Source: JAKAIY01 sp963809385 (GTDB taxonomy: Bacteria > Chloroflexota > Ktedonobacteria > Ktedonobacterales > JADMIN01). From it: 64,000 bases of DNA. Below are positions 36,935 through 45,647 of this stretch, one piece after another (position 1 is the stretch's first letter; every line of letters starts with the position of its first letter). The DNA is taken from the NCBI GenBank assembly GCA_963809385.1, contig CAWEJL010000014.1, positions 1 through 64,000 of the forward strand. The letters run 5' to 3'. The position numbers and the translations under genes are program-made. Under the pieces are notes generated by a model. That model saw only the letters and a program-made list of their open reading frames with translations. It did not search any database and had not been told where the DNA came from.

Positions 36935-37948
36935 GTGAGTAGCTTGGTGGGGCAACGCCTGGGCGACTATCTACTGGAGGCCGAGCTTGGCCGTGGCACA
37001 ATGGGCGTGGTCTACCGAGCGCGTCACGAAGGCACGGGCAAGCCGTTCGCCGTCAAGGCGCTGATCCCCGCCCTCTCTGCTGACCTCACCTTCGTCACGC
37101 GCTTCATGCGCGAGGCGTCGGTGGCCTCACAGCTCAAGCACCCCAACATCGTCCGCGTCTACGAATCGGGCCGCCAGGACCAGAACATCTACTTTGTGAT
37201 GGAGTATTTCCAGGGCGTGACCGCAGGGCACATGTTGCGTGAGCGCAAGCGACTGCCCGCCCTGGAGGTGATCGAGATCGCCGCCCAGGCCGCCGGCGCG
37301 CTGCATTACGCACACGTCGAGGGGCGGCTCGTCCACCGTGATGTCAAGCCGGAGAACATGCTGGTTGACCGCTGGCGCCATACCAAGCTGCTCGATTTTG
37401 GCCTGGCGCGCATCGACGGGATGGATGGCATCACGCGCGCCGGCGCGGTCGTCGGCAGCCTCTACTACGTCTCGCCAGAACAATTGCTGGGGCGTAAGCT
37501 GGATGGTCGCTCAGATGTCTACGCGCTGGGCATCAGCATGTACGAGATGCTGACCGGCCAGCGGCCGTATCGCGGGCAGTCGCTGAGCGAGATGAGCGAC
37601 GCGATCCTCTACTCCACCGCCATCCCGGTCAGGCAACTCGAGCCATCCACCCCGCCGGATCTGGAGCGTATCATCGCCCGCGCGATGGCGCGCGACCTCA
37701 GCCAGCGCTATGGTGACGCGGGCCAGCTCCACAACGATCTGCGCGCGCTCCAGGCGCGGTTGGGTGGCGCGCCCCGTCCGGAGCAGCCACAAGTTGGTGT
37801 TGACACCACACCGCCCGCGCGGCTTCCAGAGAAATCCGAGCCGCTCAACCCCGGCGACCAGCAGCGCACCCTGCGTAGCACGTTCCGACCTTCCTCGCTG
37901 GAGCCCGCCTCCGAGCAGCGACGCCCCCCACGCACCGAGCCGCGCTGA
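36935..37948 (+). CDS. Hanks-type serine/threonine protein kinase
   Basis: This 337-residue kinase has a complete catalytic domain (about 11-272): glycine loop GRGTMGVVY, lysine in FAVKAL, HRDVKPENM catalytic loop, DFGLARID, the APE-like YVSPEQLLG and SDVYALGISMYEMLTGQRPY. The C-terminal 65 residues are Pro/Arg-rich and disordered. No membrane helix or PASTA repeats are present, so it is probably cytosolic, unlike PknB. GTG 36935 is the start, with little Shine-Dalgarno signal. The small acidic protein at 38066 follows on the same strand and is a possible partner or substrate. Confidence 0.93.
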   Translation: MSSLVGQRLGDYLLEAELGRGTMGVVYRARHEGTGKPFAVKALIPALSADLTFVTRFMREASVASQLKHPNIVRVYESGRQDQNIYFVMEYFQGVTAGHMLRERKRLPALEVIEIAAQAAGALHYAHVEGRLVHRDVKPENMLVDRWRHTKLLDFGLARIDGMDGITRAGAVVGSLYYVSPEQLLGRKLDGRSDVYALGISMYEMLTGQRPYRGQSLSEMSDAILYSTAIPVRQLEPSTPPDLERIIARAMARDLSQRYGDAGQLHNDLRALQARLGGAPRPEQPQVGVDTTPPARLPEKSEPLNPGDQQRTLRSTFRPSSLEPASEQRRPPRTEPR

Positions 37949-38065
37949 GCCGCTCCCCGCGCAAGCACCCTGGCTGGCATATGATATGCGAGGATGACAA
38001 TGGGCGCCGCGTGGCTGTTTAGCCATTACCTGTGGGACACACGCCCGTGGAAGGGAACGTGACCA

Positions 38066-38512
38066 ATGACCCCGCCCGCACGGCATAGCCGCCCAGGCTA
38101 CGAGCAGGAGCCGCGTCCAGAGGCCGATCCGGAGGCGCTGGCCGCCATCTCCACTGATGACCTCGAAACCCTGGCGCTGCGCCTCATGGACCTCGACTTC
38201 GGCTCCGACGGCCTCACCCGCGACCAGTTGCGACGCCGCCTCGATGACTTGCCCAAGGCGGTCTACCTGCGCCTGCCCGCCAGCCGCCACTATCACGACG
38301 CTACCACTGTCTTGCGTGACGCGGGCTCCGCGCCTAGCCGCTCGGAAGGCGACTTCCTCGGCCCCAATCCCGACATCCCGGAAGAGGAATCGCTGGATTC
38401 GGGCGGCCCGCCCGCCTGGGGCCCCACTCCGCTGCTGACCCTTGACGCCATCGAAGACTCCGGCTCCGCCGAGGACACCGACGAGCGCGTCCCAGGTGAC
38501 GAGGAACGGTAG
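38066..38512 (+). CDS. Small acidic hypothetical protein downstream of kinase
   Basis: This 148-residue protein is not recognised. Residues 25-80 form a likely helical block (EALAAISTDDLETLALRLMDLDFGSDGLTRDQLRRRLDDLPKAVYLRLP). The rest is Pro/Ser/Asp/Glu-rich and disordered, with several Thr and Ser near acidic residues. It has no signal or membrane segment. AAGGGAACG precedes the ATG. It lies 117 bases after the kinase gene on the same strand, which suggests but does not prove a shared function. Confidence 0.6.
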   Translation: MTPPARHSRPGYEQEPRPEADPEALAAISTDDLETLALRLMDLDFGSDGLTRDQLRRRLDDLPKAVYLRLPASRHYHDATTVLRDAGSAPSRSEGDFLGPNPDIPEEESLDSGGPPAWGPTPLLTLDAIEDSGSAEDTDERVPGDEER

Positions 38513-38564
38513 CGCGCAGGCGCCACATATGGCGCCCGCAGGCCCACGTATGTGAGCGATTATC

Positions 38565-39191
38565 TCACTTTTGAGAGGGGCGTTCCTGATTCTGATTCTC
38601 GGCGCTCGCAGTCCCAGCGAGCGCATCTGTATAGAACTGCCGCGCCGCGAGCAACAGGCGATCGCTCAATTCGGGATCATTCACAGCGCGTGAGAGCATG
38701 ATGGCGCCAGCCATACCGGCGACGAGCGCGAGGGCGGCGTCGCGGCGAGCCTCTGGCGTGTCGCCTGGAACGTACTCCATCAACAGAGTAACGAATTCCT
38801 CGAGGTTATCAGTGAAGCCGCTACGCACTTCAGCAGGCTCTCGCGCGATTTCACAGGCCAGCGCTGGCATCGCGCAGCCTTCGCCAGGGTGATCGCGATG
38901 ATAGCGGCTCACATACCGCCGAATGATCTCGCGGAGGGGCGCTGTGGGTTCCGCTTCCGCAGCCTCAGCGACAAACGTGCGCCGTGAGTCAGCCAGTCCA
39001 CGCGCGACGGCTTCCGCGAGGAGCGCGTCCTTATTGGGGAAGTGCGCGTAAAAGCCTCCATGCGTCAGGCCCGCCGCGTGCATCACGTCCGCAATGGCGA
39101 CAGTATCTACGCCGCGCTCGCGGAACGCGCGAGCGGCCGCCTCGACGATGCGCGCCCGCGTGCGCGCCTTATGACCAGTGCTCCGGGGCAT
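38565..39191 (-). CDS. TetR/AcrR-family transcriptional regulator
   Basis: This is a 208-residue repressor. The N-terminal helix-turn-helix is complete (ARTRARIVEAAARAFRERGVDTVAIADVMHAAGLTHGGFYAHFPNKDALLAEAV), and the ligand domain continues to about 195 with GEGCAMPALACEIAR, a pattern seen in TetR proteins of the LmrA/YxaF-like group. ATG 39191 has AGAGGTGATC upstream. It lies 29 bases after the GNAT gene on the same strand, so the two are likely one operon. The twin palindromes before the GNAT gene are its probable operators. Confidence 0.9.
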   Translation of the reverse strand: MPRSTGHKARTRARIVEAAARAFRERGVDTVAIADVMHAAGLTHGGFYAHFPNKDALLAEAVARGLADSRRTFVAEAAEAEPTAPLREIIRRYVSRYHRDHPGEGCAMPALACEIAREPAEVRSGFTDNLEEFVTLLMEYVPGDTPEARRDAALALVAGMAGAIMLSRAVNDPELSDRLLLAARQFYTDALAGTASAENQNQERPSQK

Positions 39192-39220
39192 GCGGATCAC
39201 CTCTCTTGCTGGCTAGCGCG

Positions 39221-39766
39221 TTAGAAGGGTAGGTCAAGCGTGCACTGGCCAGATGACCAGTTGGCGCGCATGGCCGGAAACGCTCGGCTGAGCAGTCGCA
39301 TTGCTCTGCGGTTATCGCCCAGGACCGTGGCCGTGAAACCGGTGAGCGCGCGGCGGGTCGCCTCGGCGCGCAATCGGGCGACCACCGCGCGCCCCAGCCC
39401 GCGCGACTGCCAGGCGTCGGTGATCAGGATGCCGATCTCGGCTCGTGAACCCTTCTCCGCGCGATCGAAGCGCGCGACGCCAACGATTGCGCCCGCTACC
39501 TCCGCAACCAGCGCGTACTCGGCATCTCCCCTAGCGGCGCCTAACTGGGCCACACGCTCGGCCCATATCTCATTTTGCGGCACGCCCGCGCAGAAATACA
39601 GGTAGCGGGTTTTATCGCTCAGTGTGTAAAACATCTCGCGTAGGCGTGGCGCGTCAGCGCGCGCGTCGCGCAGCGTCACCATCGCCCCATCGGCAAGTCG
39701 CACGTTTGTTCTCGACCAACTTTGCCACAGCAGGTTGAGCGGCATCGTGAGCGTTCGTATCGTCAT
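39221..39766 (-). CDS. GNAT-family N-acetyltransferase
   Basis: This 181-residue acetyltransferase has an acetyl-CoA loop in ITDAWQSRGLGRAVVARL (about 118-135) and a preceding strand AEIGILI. The N-terminal part (VTLRDARADAPRLREMFYTLSDKTRYLYF) matches the GNAT domains fused to acetate-CoA ligase-like and Pat-type proteins. The acceptor is unknown. An AGGAGG site precedes the ATG at 39766. It is the first gene of a GNAT-TetR operon with an AT-rich operator region. Confidence 0.87.
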   Translation of the reverse strand: MTIRTLTMPLNLLWQSWSRTNVRLADGAMVTLRDARADAPRLREMFYTLSDKTRYLYFCAGVPQNEIWAERVAQLGAARGDAEYALVAEVAGAIVGVARFDRAEKGSRAEIGILITDAWQSRGLGRAVVARLRAEATRRALTGFTATVLGDNRRAMRLLSRAFPAMRANWSSGQCTLDLPF

Positions 39767-39790
39767 GTCTCCTCCTGTCGGCGCCGTAAA

Positions 39791-39854
39791 TATGATATAT
39801 ATCATACATATGACAAAGATAATATATTATCATCTTGGAAGTCAAGCGCAGTGA
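39791..39854 (-). promoter_or_regulatory. GNAT-TetR promoter with two perfect palindromic operators
   Basis: In an AT-rich island there are two perfect palindromes: TATGATATATATCATA (39791-39806) and GATAATATATTATC (39818-39831). On the minus strand a TTGACT -35 (39842-39847) and a TTATCT -10 are 17 bases apart. The second palindrome covers the spacer and -10, and the first lies around the transcript start. Occupancy by the co-encoded TetR protein would shut the operon, giving autoregulation (inferred). Confidence 0.65.
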
Positions 39855-40613
39855 TCACCAAAAGCGGCATGTCAACCGGTGGGGAATCGCTGCCACTGAG
39901 GGCATTTTAGCAGGGACGGTTATCGCAATTCTGCAAACCAGGCAGCCGCGATCAGCGGTCAGCCAGGGATGGTTGGCGGTGGTGTGGATGACGTCGGTCT
40001 GGGCGGGTGTCGCGGTGGTGGTCGTCGCCACTCCCGCCACCTGCGCTGGGGCACTGGGGGTGGTGAGCAGGGTGGCGGCCAGCCCCGCGGCCAGGACGCC
40101 GCCCGCCACCCAGCGATGCAGCCGCGTCGGCGTCGCCGTAGTCCGCGTGGCTCTGCTCGCACTGTCCGCAGTGGCGCTGCTTGTGCCGTTTGCGTCGTTC
40201 GCACTGGTGCCCGGCGCGCCCGCCGCTGGTGAGCCGGCGAGCGTGAGCTGCGAGTCCACCAGATCGTGGTCGAGGTTGCGCCAGATGTGCTGGACGGGCT
40301 CCGCCTCACGCTTGCCGGTCGTCGGGTTGTAGGCCAGCACGGTGTCGCCCACCGCCAGGCTGCCGATGGGCCGCGCGCCGCTGGGCGTGGCCACTGGCGT
40401 GCTCGCCGCGAAGGAGAGGCCGTCGCCACTACCTCCGCAGACGCCGCCAGCTTCGCCAGCTCCACCCTCATCCACCACGTCGGCAGCGGCCGCGCTCGCG
40501 TCGGCAGCGGCGGCGTCCGCAGTTGCCTCGACCGCAGCTGTGGTCGCCGCGGTCATCGTTTCGGGCAGCACGCCGCAGAGGGCGCCGGCCACGCCCGCGA
40601 TGCGGAAGGTCAC
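39855..40613 (-). pseudogene. N-terminal half of a Hint domain, truncated polymorphic-toxin gene
   Basis: This is a 252-codon frame without a proper gene start. It has an Ala-rich linker, then the first half of a Hint (intein-like, pre-toxin processing) domain: LSFAASTPVATPSGARPIGS, VGDTVLAYNPTTGKREAEPV and, after an Ala/Thr-rich insert, DVIHTTANHPWLTADRG. At that point the homology stops and unrelated residues run to 39855. The usual first Cys or Ser of the self-cleaving site is not evident (GLSFAAS). The break sits in a 53-bp stretch also found at 42739-42791, where the missing second half of the Hint domain resumes. It is therefore a recombination scar of an RHS/Hint toxin gene. Confidence 0.7.
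39943..39995. repeat. 53-bp Hint-domain repeat, copy 1
   Basis: This copy differs from the stretch at 42739-42791 at 3 of 53 positions, in the same orientation. It encodes DVIHTTANHPWLTADRG of the Hint domain on the minus strand. Homology between the two Hint halves ends at its outer edge, marking a likely crossover point. Confidence 0.85.
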
Positions 40614-40656
40614 CGCCGTAGACCCATCCCAGGATGGGGCTGCTTCCCCTGTCTCA

Positions 40657-40722
40657 TGACATTATCTGGGGTGGGTCAGTTTCTCACGCCTGAAGGTGGG
40701 TCATTCTTTCACGCCTGTTGAC
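40657..40722. mobile_element. IS21-like element end (remnant)
   Basis: Two imperfect direct repeats (GGTGGGTCAGTTTCTCACGCC and a GGTGGGTCATTCTTTCACGCC-like copy, 40671-40714) are followed by TTGACA. Multiple GGGTCA...CACGCC repeats are typical of the ends of many IS21-family elements. No istA or istB gene is present, so only an end remains. The broken Hint frame abuts it. Confidence 0.4.
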
Positions 40723-40758
40723 AACTGCGACTGGCCCCCAAGCCGGCGTAGGCGACCA

Positions 40759-40866
40759 TGCAGTTGTATTAGGGCAAGCAGACCCCGATGGGGGAGATCT
40801 GCAAGCTGCTGAAGGCGCCGCTAGCGACGTTTTATAGATAGGTGTTGTCGGAGGAGAGAAGACGCA
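40759..40866 (+). pseudogene. Helix-turn-helix fragment of a recombinase/transposase
   Basis: Between two in-frame stops the plus strand encodes MQLY, GKQTPMGEICKLLKAPLATF and VLSEERR. This resembles the C-terminal DNA-binding helix-turn-helix of serine recombinases or transposase OrfA proteins ('EICKLL..PLATFYRY'). It is only a fragment with no catalytic domain. The 40614-40995 gap holds this and the IS21-like end and nothing else that I recognise. Confidence 0.4.
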
Positions 40867-40995
40867 ACCTCTCGAAGAGCTTGGCGATGGGATGAGGCAA
40901 GGACTACGGTGATTTCCCAGAAGACAGGGAGAGGTCAGCCAGACCTTGAATGAAGCGCTGTGAACAGCACTGGCAGCCACCGTTGTCACGTGTCT

Positions 40996-41820
40996 TCAAG
41001 CATCGGTTGTGCCGACAAATTTCAGTTTGATCACCGCTCGATGACGAATATAGTCATCGGCATGGTCTTGCGCCAGACGGGCAGCGATCAGAACCAACGG
41101 CTTCAATTCATCTGGATACTTGGAAGGATCAAACGAAAGGTGGGCAACAATAGAACGTTGCACATCAAGATTGGCATTCTCGACAAATTCCTGCAGCAGC
41201 GCCCGAGAAATCGCTCTACGTACGTCCAATACCCCATCCCATATCTGTTGAAAATCTTGTTCGGCCTTCAATCGCTCTTGTCCGAACTCTTGAAGGGCTT
41301 GTTGCAATTCTTCCGGATTCTGCCCTTTTCGCTCTCGATCAATCCAGTCTGGGAAAAGGAGAGGCTGTTGCGCCCAATAAAGGGCTCTTGCCGAACCTGC
41401 TTTCTCACGATTTGTCCCATATCGTACATATTCCAGCAAGGCTTCGAGAACCTTTCGGTATCCAAAAGCACGCAAACAGGGTTCAATAAAACCGCGGTTG
41501 AAGCTGGGGTTCGCCTCGTACACGGCAATCCGCAACAGCGGCGCAAAGACTTCAGGAGGCAGGTTCACCATTTTTTGCTCCCTGAGAAGGGCAGCAAGCA
41601 AATGTTTCTTGCTCGCTAAAAAGGAGTGTGGATTCTCTCTTCCTGTCCTTAGTTCTGTGGCCCGATGGAATTGCTCTGGAGTGATATACCCTTGTTCACC
41701 AAGCAAATGCAGCACACCATCCACCTCAGCAGTGATCACCATCTCTTGTTGATCTTCAAGCTCTGGAATGGCATGGTAGAGGGCGTAAGTGTCTCTTTGT
41801 GGTTGATTCTGGTCCTTCAT
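40996..41820 (-). CDS. Hypothetical helical protein, candidate immunity protein of the Hint toxin
   Basis: This 274-residue protein has no signal or membrane segment. It is rich in amphipathic helices (EVFAPLLRIAVYEANPSFNRGFIEPCLRAFGYRKVLEALLEYVRYGTN, RAISRALLQEFVENANLDVQRSIVAHLSFD), giving a HEAT-repeat-like impression. It is less GC-rich in codon choice than the housekeeping genes. It lies immediately downstream of a Hint-toxin tip on the same strand, the normal place of an immunity gene, so it is proposed as the antidote. I do not recognise the family. The ATG at 41820 is the natural start. Confidence 0.6.
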   Translation of the reverse strand: MKDQNQPQRDTYALYHAIPELEDQQEMVITAEVDGVLHLLGEQGYITPEQFHRATELRTGRENPHSFLASKKHLLAALLREQKMVNLPPEVFAPLLRIAVYEANPSFNRGFIEPCLRAFGYRKVLEALLEYVRYGTNREKAGSARALYWAQQPLLFPDWIDRERKGQNPEELQQALQEFGQERLKAEQDFQQIWDGVLDVRRAISRALLQEFVENANLDVQRSIVAHLSFDPSKYPDELKPLVLIAARLAQDHADDYIRHRAVIKLKFVGTTDA

Positions 41821-41904
41821 CCCTTCACTCTCTTTGCTTTTGAGGTACTATACAACTTCAGGCACTCCAGAGATAAGAGTGCTTCTGGGCATCCAAACGC
41901 TGAT

Positions 41905-42085
41905 ACGAAATCCGTTTGAGCGGTTGTAGTAAGCGCTCTCGGCCCTGAAGGGCCGGAGCACGGACGAGGGGCCTGAAGGCCCAAGAATGCCGTCGCCTGA
42001 GCCCCCCTCTCCATGTCCATAGAGAGGGGCGGGGGGTGAGGACTTTTTCCAACCATCCAGACGAAATTCGTCTGAGAGGTTGCTG
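41905..42085. repeat. Repeat-rich spacer between toxin and candidate immunity gene
   Basis: The spacer has an imperfect direct repeat (ACGAAATCCGTTTGAGCGGT near 41909 and ACGAAATTCGTCTGAGAGGT near 42061), the palindrome CAGACGAAATTCGTCTG (42058-42074), and a GC hairpin of the CCCCTCTCC...GAGAGGGG...GGGGTGAGG type (about 42001-42041). It may be a small non-autonomous repeat element. It could also attenuate transcription between toxin and immunity genes. Confidence 0.5.
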
Positions 42086-42128
42086 GGCAAACGCCATTGC
42101 TTCTGAAGGCTCCCATTCCTTCTCGAAT

Positions 42129-42818
42129 TTAGAGTCCGAATACGTACCCCGGAATTCTAATCCCAGCATTACTGAACGCTTGGGCCCCAGGTAATGGAAG
42201 GTCTATATCGGGCTCATAGTGTCCGCTCCAATGACTAAATCCTTCTGCTACAAAGCCGCCTCGTCCGTCGCTTACCAGTCTGGCTTCACCTGCATCCAGA
42301 ACAGGAGCGCCTCTAGTTAATGCGGTATGGGGTATCTCTTCTCCATTAACATACTTAGGCATGAATTTCAACTCTTCATTCTCTGTGAGAGCCCATTTCA
42401 ATGTTCCTTGTTGAGTCATTTGTTGAAACTCCGGCTCTCCTGGTTTCAAAGGCTTAACGCCCAGTGCGTCTGCTCTATCAAGCTCACTCTGCAACTTTTC
42501 AGGGTACCGATTCTCAAAGGTGATTCTACAATCATCATTATGCACCACCGCGCGGCTCGCGCCCACCGCAAAGGTATGCACATCCCCTAACGTCAGGCCC
42601 CACATCACCGCCGCGCCCGGCTCCGTCCGCACCGCCTCCACCGTCGCGCCCGGCTCCGTCCGCACCGCCTCGACCGTCGCCACGCCGCCATCCAGCGTCC
42701 GCACCGCCTCGCCGACCTGGAGGTCGCCCGCCAGCACCCAGCCGCGATCGGCTGTCAGCCAGGGGTGGTTGGCGGTGGTGTGGATGACGTCCAGCAAGCG
42801 TATCGCTTGCTGTCGCAT
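42129..42818 (-). CDS. Hint C-terminal half fused to a toxin tip
   Basis: This is a 229-codon frame. Residues 10-95 are the second half of a Hint domain: DVIHTTANHPWLTADRGWVL, LQVGEAVRTLDGG and the ending GDVHTFAVGASRAVVHN, where Hint cleavage normally occurs after HN. Residues of about 96-229 are a C-terminal tip with KWALTENEELKFMPK, IPHTALTRGAPVLDAGEA and FSHWSGHYEPD. The HxxLxxGxPVxxAGE...SGHYxP pattern recurs, from memory, at the ends of many polymorphic toxins; its activity is unknown to me. The N-terminal delivery part is missing, so this is an orphan tip whose start is doubtful. The next gene is its likely immunity partner. Confidence 0.7.
   Translation of the reverse strand: MRQQAIRLLDVIHTTANHPWLTADRGWVLAGDLQVGEAVRTLDGGVATVEAVRTEPGATVEAVRTEPGAAVMWGLTLGDVHTFAVGASRAVVHNDDCRITFENRYPEKLQSELDRADALGVKPLKPGEPEFQQMTQQGTLKWALTENEELKFMPKYVNGEEIPHTALTRGAPVLDAGEARLVSDGRGGFVAEGFSHWSGHYEPDIDLPLPGAQAFSNAGIRIPGYVFGL
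42610..42675 (-). repeat. 33-bp tandem repeat within the Hint domain
   Basis: Two adjacent 33-base copies encode TVEAVRTEPGA twice in the Hint C-terminal half. This is an in-frame duplication in a surface loop of the fold. Confidence 0.75.
42739..42791. repeat. 53-bp Hint-domain repeat, copy 2
   Basis: This is the partner of 39943-39995, direct orientation, 50 of 53 bases equal. It encodes DVIHTTANHPWLTADRG and lies at the truncated start of the toxin-tip frame. The pair is the likely substrate for tip exchange by homologous recombination. Confidence 0.85.
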
Positions 42819-42869
42819 TAGGTCAGGCGCGCTTGCGGCGCGCCAGCCATTCGGCTACACTGTCAGCGT

Positions 42870-44826
<1,957 letters not shown>

Positions 44827-44940
44827 CCGCGGTGGTTTACGCGGAGCGCGCCAGGAGTGGTCACAACGATTGACAAAGGCCTAGAGCTGGGCGGGGCGGC
44901 TGAAGCCCCGCGCCGGCTCGCGCGGAAAGGATGGCGCGTC

Positions 44941-45546
44941 ATGCCGTACATCATTGGCCTGACGGGCAATATCGCCAGCGGCAAGACCACGGTTGGGTTG
45001 CTGCTGCTGGAGCTGGGCGCTGATGTCTACATTGACGCCGATACCGCCGTTCACGAGCTGTATCTGCCGGGCCGGGCGCTGCCGTCCGAGCTGGCGCAGG
45101 TGTTTGGCCCGGAGATCCTCGACAGCGACGGCGGTGTGAACCGTCGCGCGCTGGGCGCGATTGTCTTCGGGAACCCGGAGCGCCTGCGCCAGCTCGAAGA
45201 TATCGTTCACCCCGCCGTGCGTGAGGAGCTGCTTCGCCGCATGCGCGCGCTGGGGCCGGACGACATCGGCGTACTCGACGCGGTCAAGCTCATCGAGTCC
45301 GGCTACGCCCCTTTCTGCCATGGCGTGTGGATCGTCACCTGCCCCACCGAGATTCAACTCCAGCGCCTTATCCAGACACGCGACCTCACCGAAGAGGAAG
45401 CCCGCGCCCGTCTCGCCGCTCAGCCTCCCATAGACGCGAAGCTGCCGCTGGCGACCGCCGTCATCCATAATGACGGCTCGCTCGACGACTTGCGCCGTCA
45501 GGTGACTGAGGCCTGGGTCAAGTTCAAAGCGAGCCTCCCGGAGTAG
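44941..45546 (+). CDS. coaE: Dephospho-CoA kinase
   Basis: This is a 201-residue P-loop kinase that adds the 3'-phosphate in the last step of coenzyme A synthesis. The Walker A is GLTGNIASGKTTVG, followed by VYIDADTAVHELYLPG (substrate base), NRRALGAIVFGNPERLRQLEDIVHPAVR (CoA-domain signature) and the lid region RLIQTRDLTEEEARARLAAQ. ATG 44941 follows AAAGGATGG. It sits 115 bases after the ABC-F gene and upstream of pyk on the same strand. Confidence 0.95.
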   Translation: MPYIIGLTGNIASGKTTVGLLLLELGADVYIDADTAVHELYLPGRALPSELAQVFGPEILDSDGGVNRRALGAIVFGNPERLRQLEDIVHPAVREELLRRMRALGPDDIGVLDAVKLIESGYAPFCHGVWIVTCPTEIQLQRLIQTRDLTEEEARARLAAQPPIDAKLPLATAVIHNDGSLDDLRRQVTEAWVKFKASLPE

Positions 45547-45647
45547 GCGCCCTTCGCCTGAGCCATCCGCCAATACCTGAGGACTCATACATGATTGCAG
45601 CGGATCAGGATATGTCCGGCGCCACTCCACCTAAAGGAGAGGCTGCC

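Noticed and set aside
42600..42680. Possible CRISPR-like repeat
   Set aside because: Only two adjacent 33-bp copies without spacers, in frame within the Hint domain; a coding duplication.
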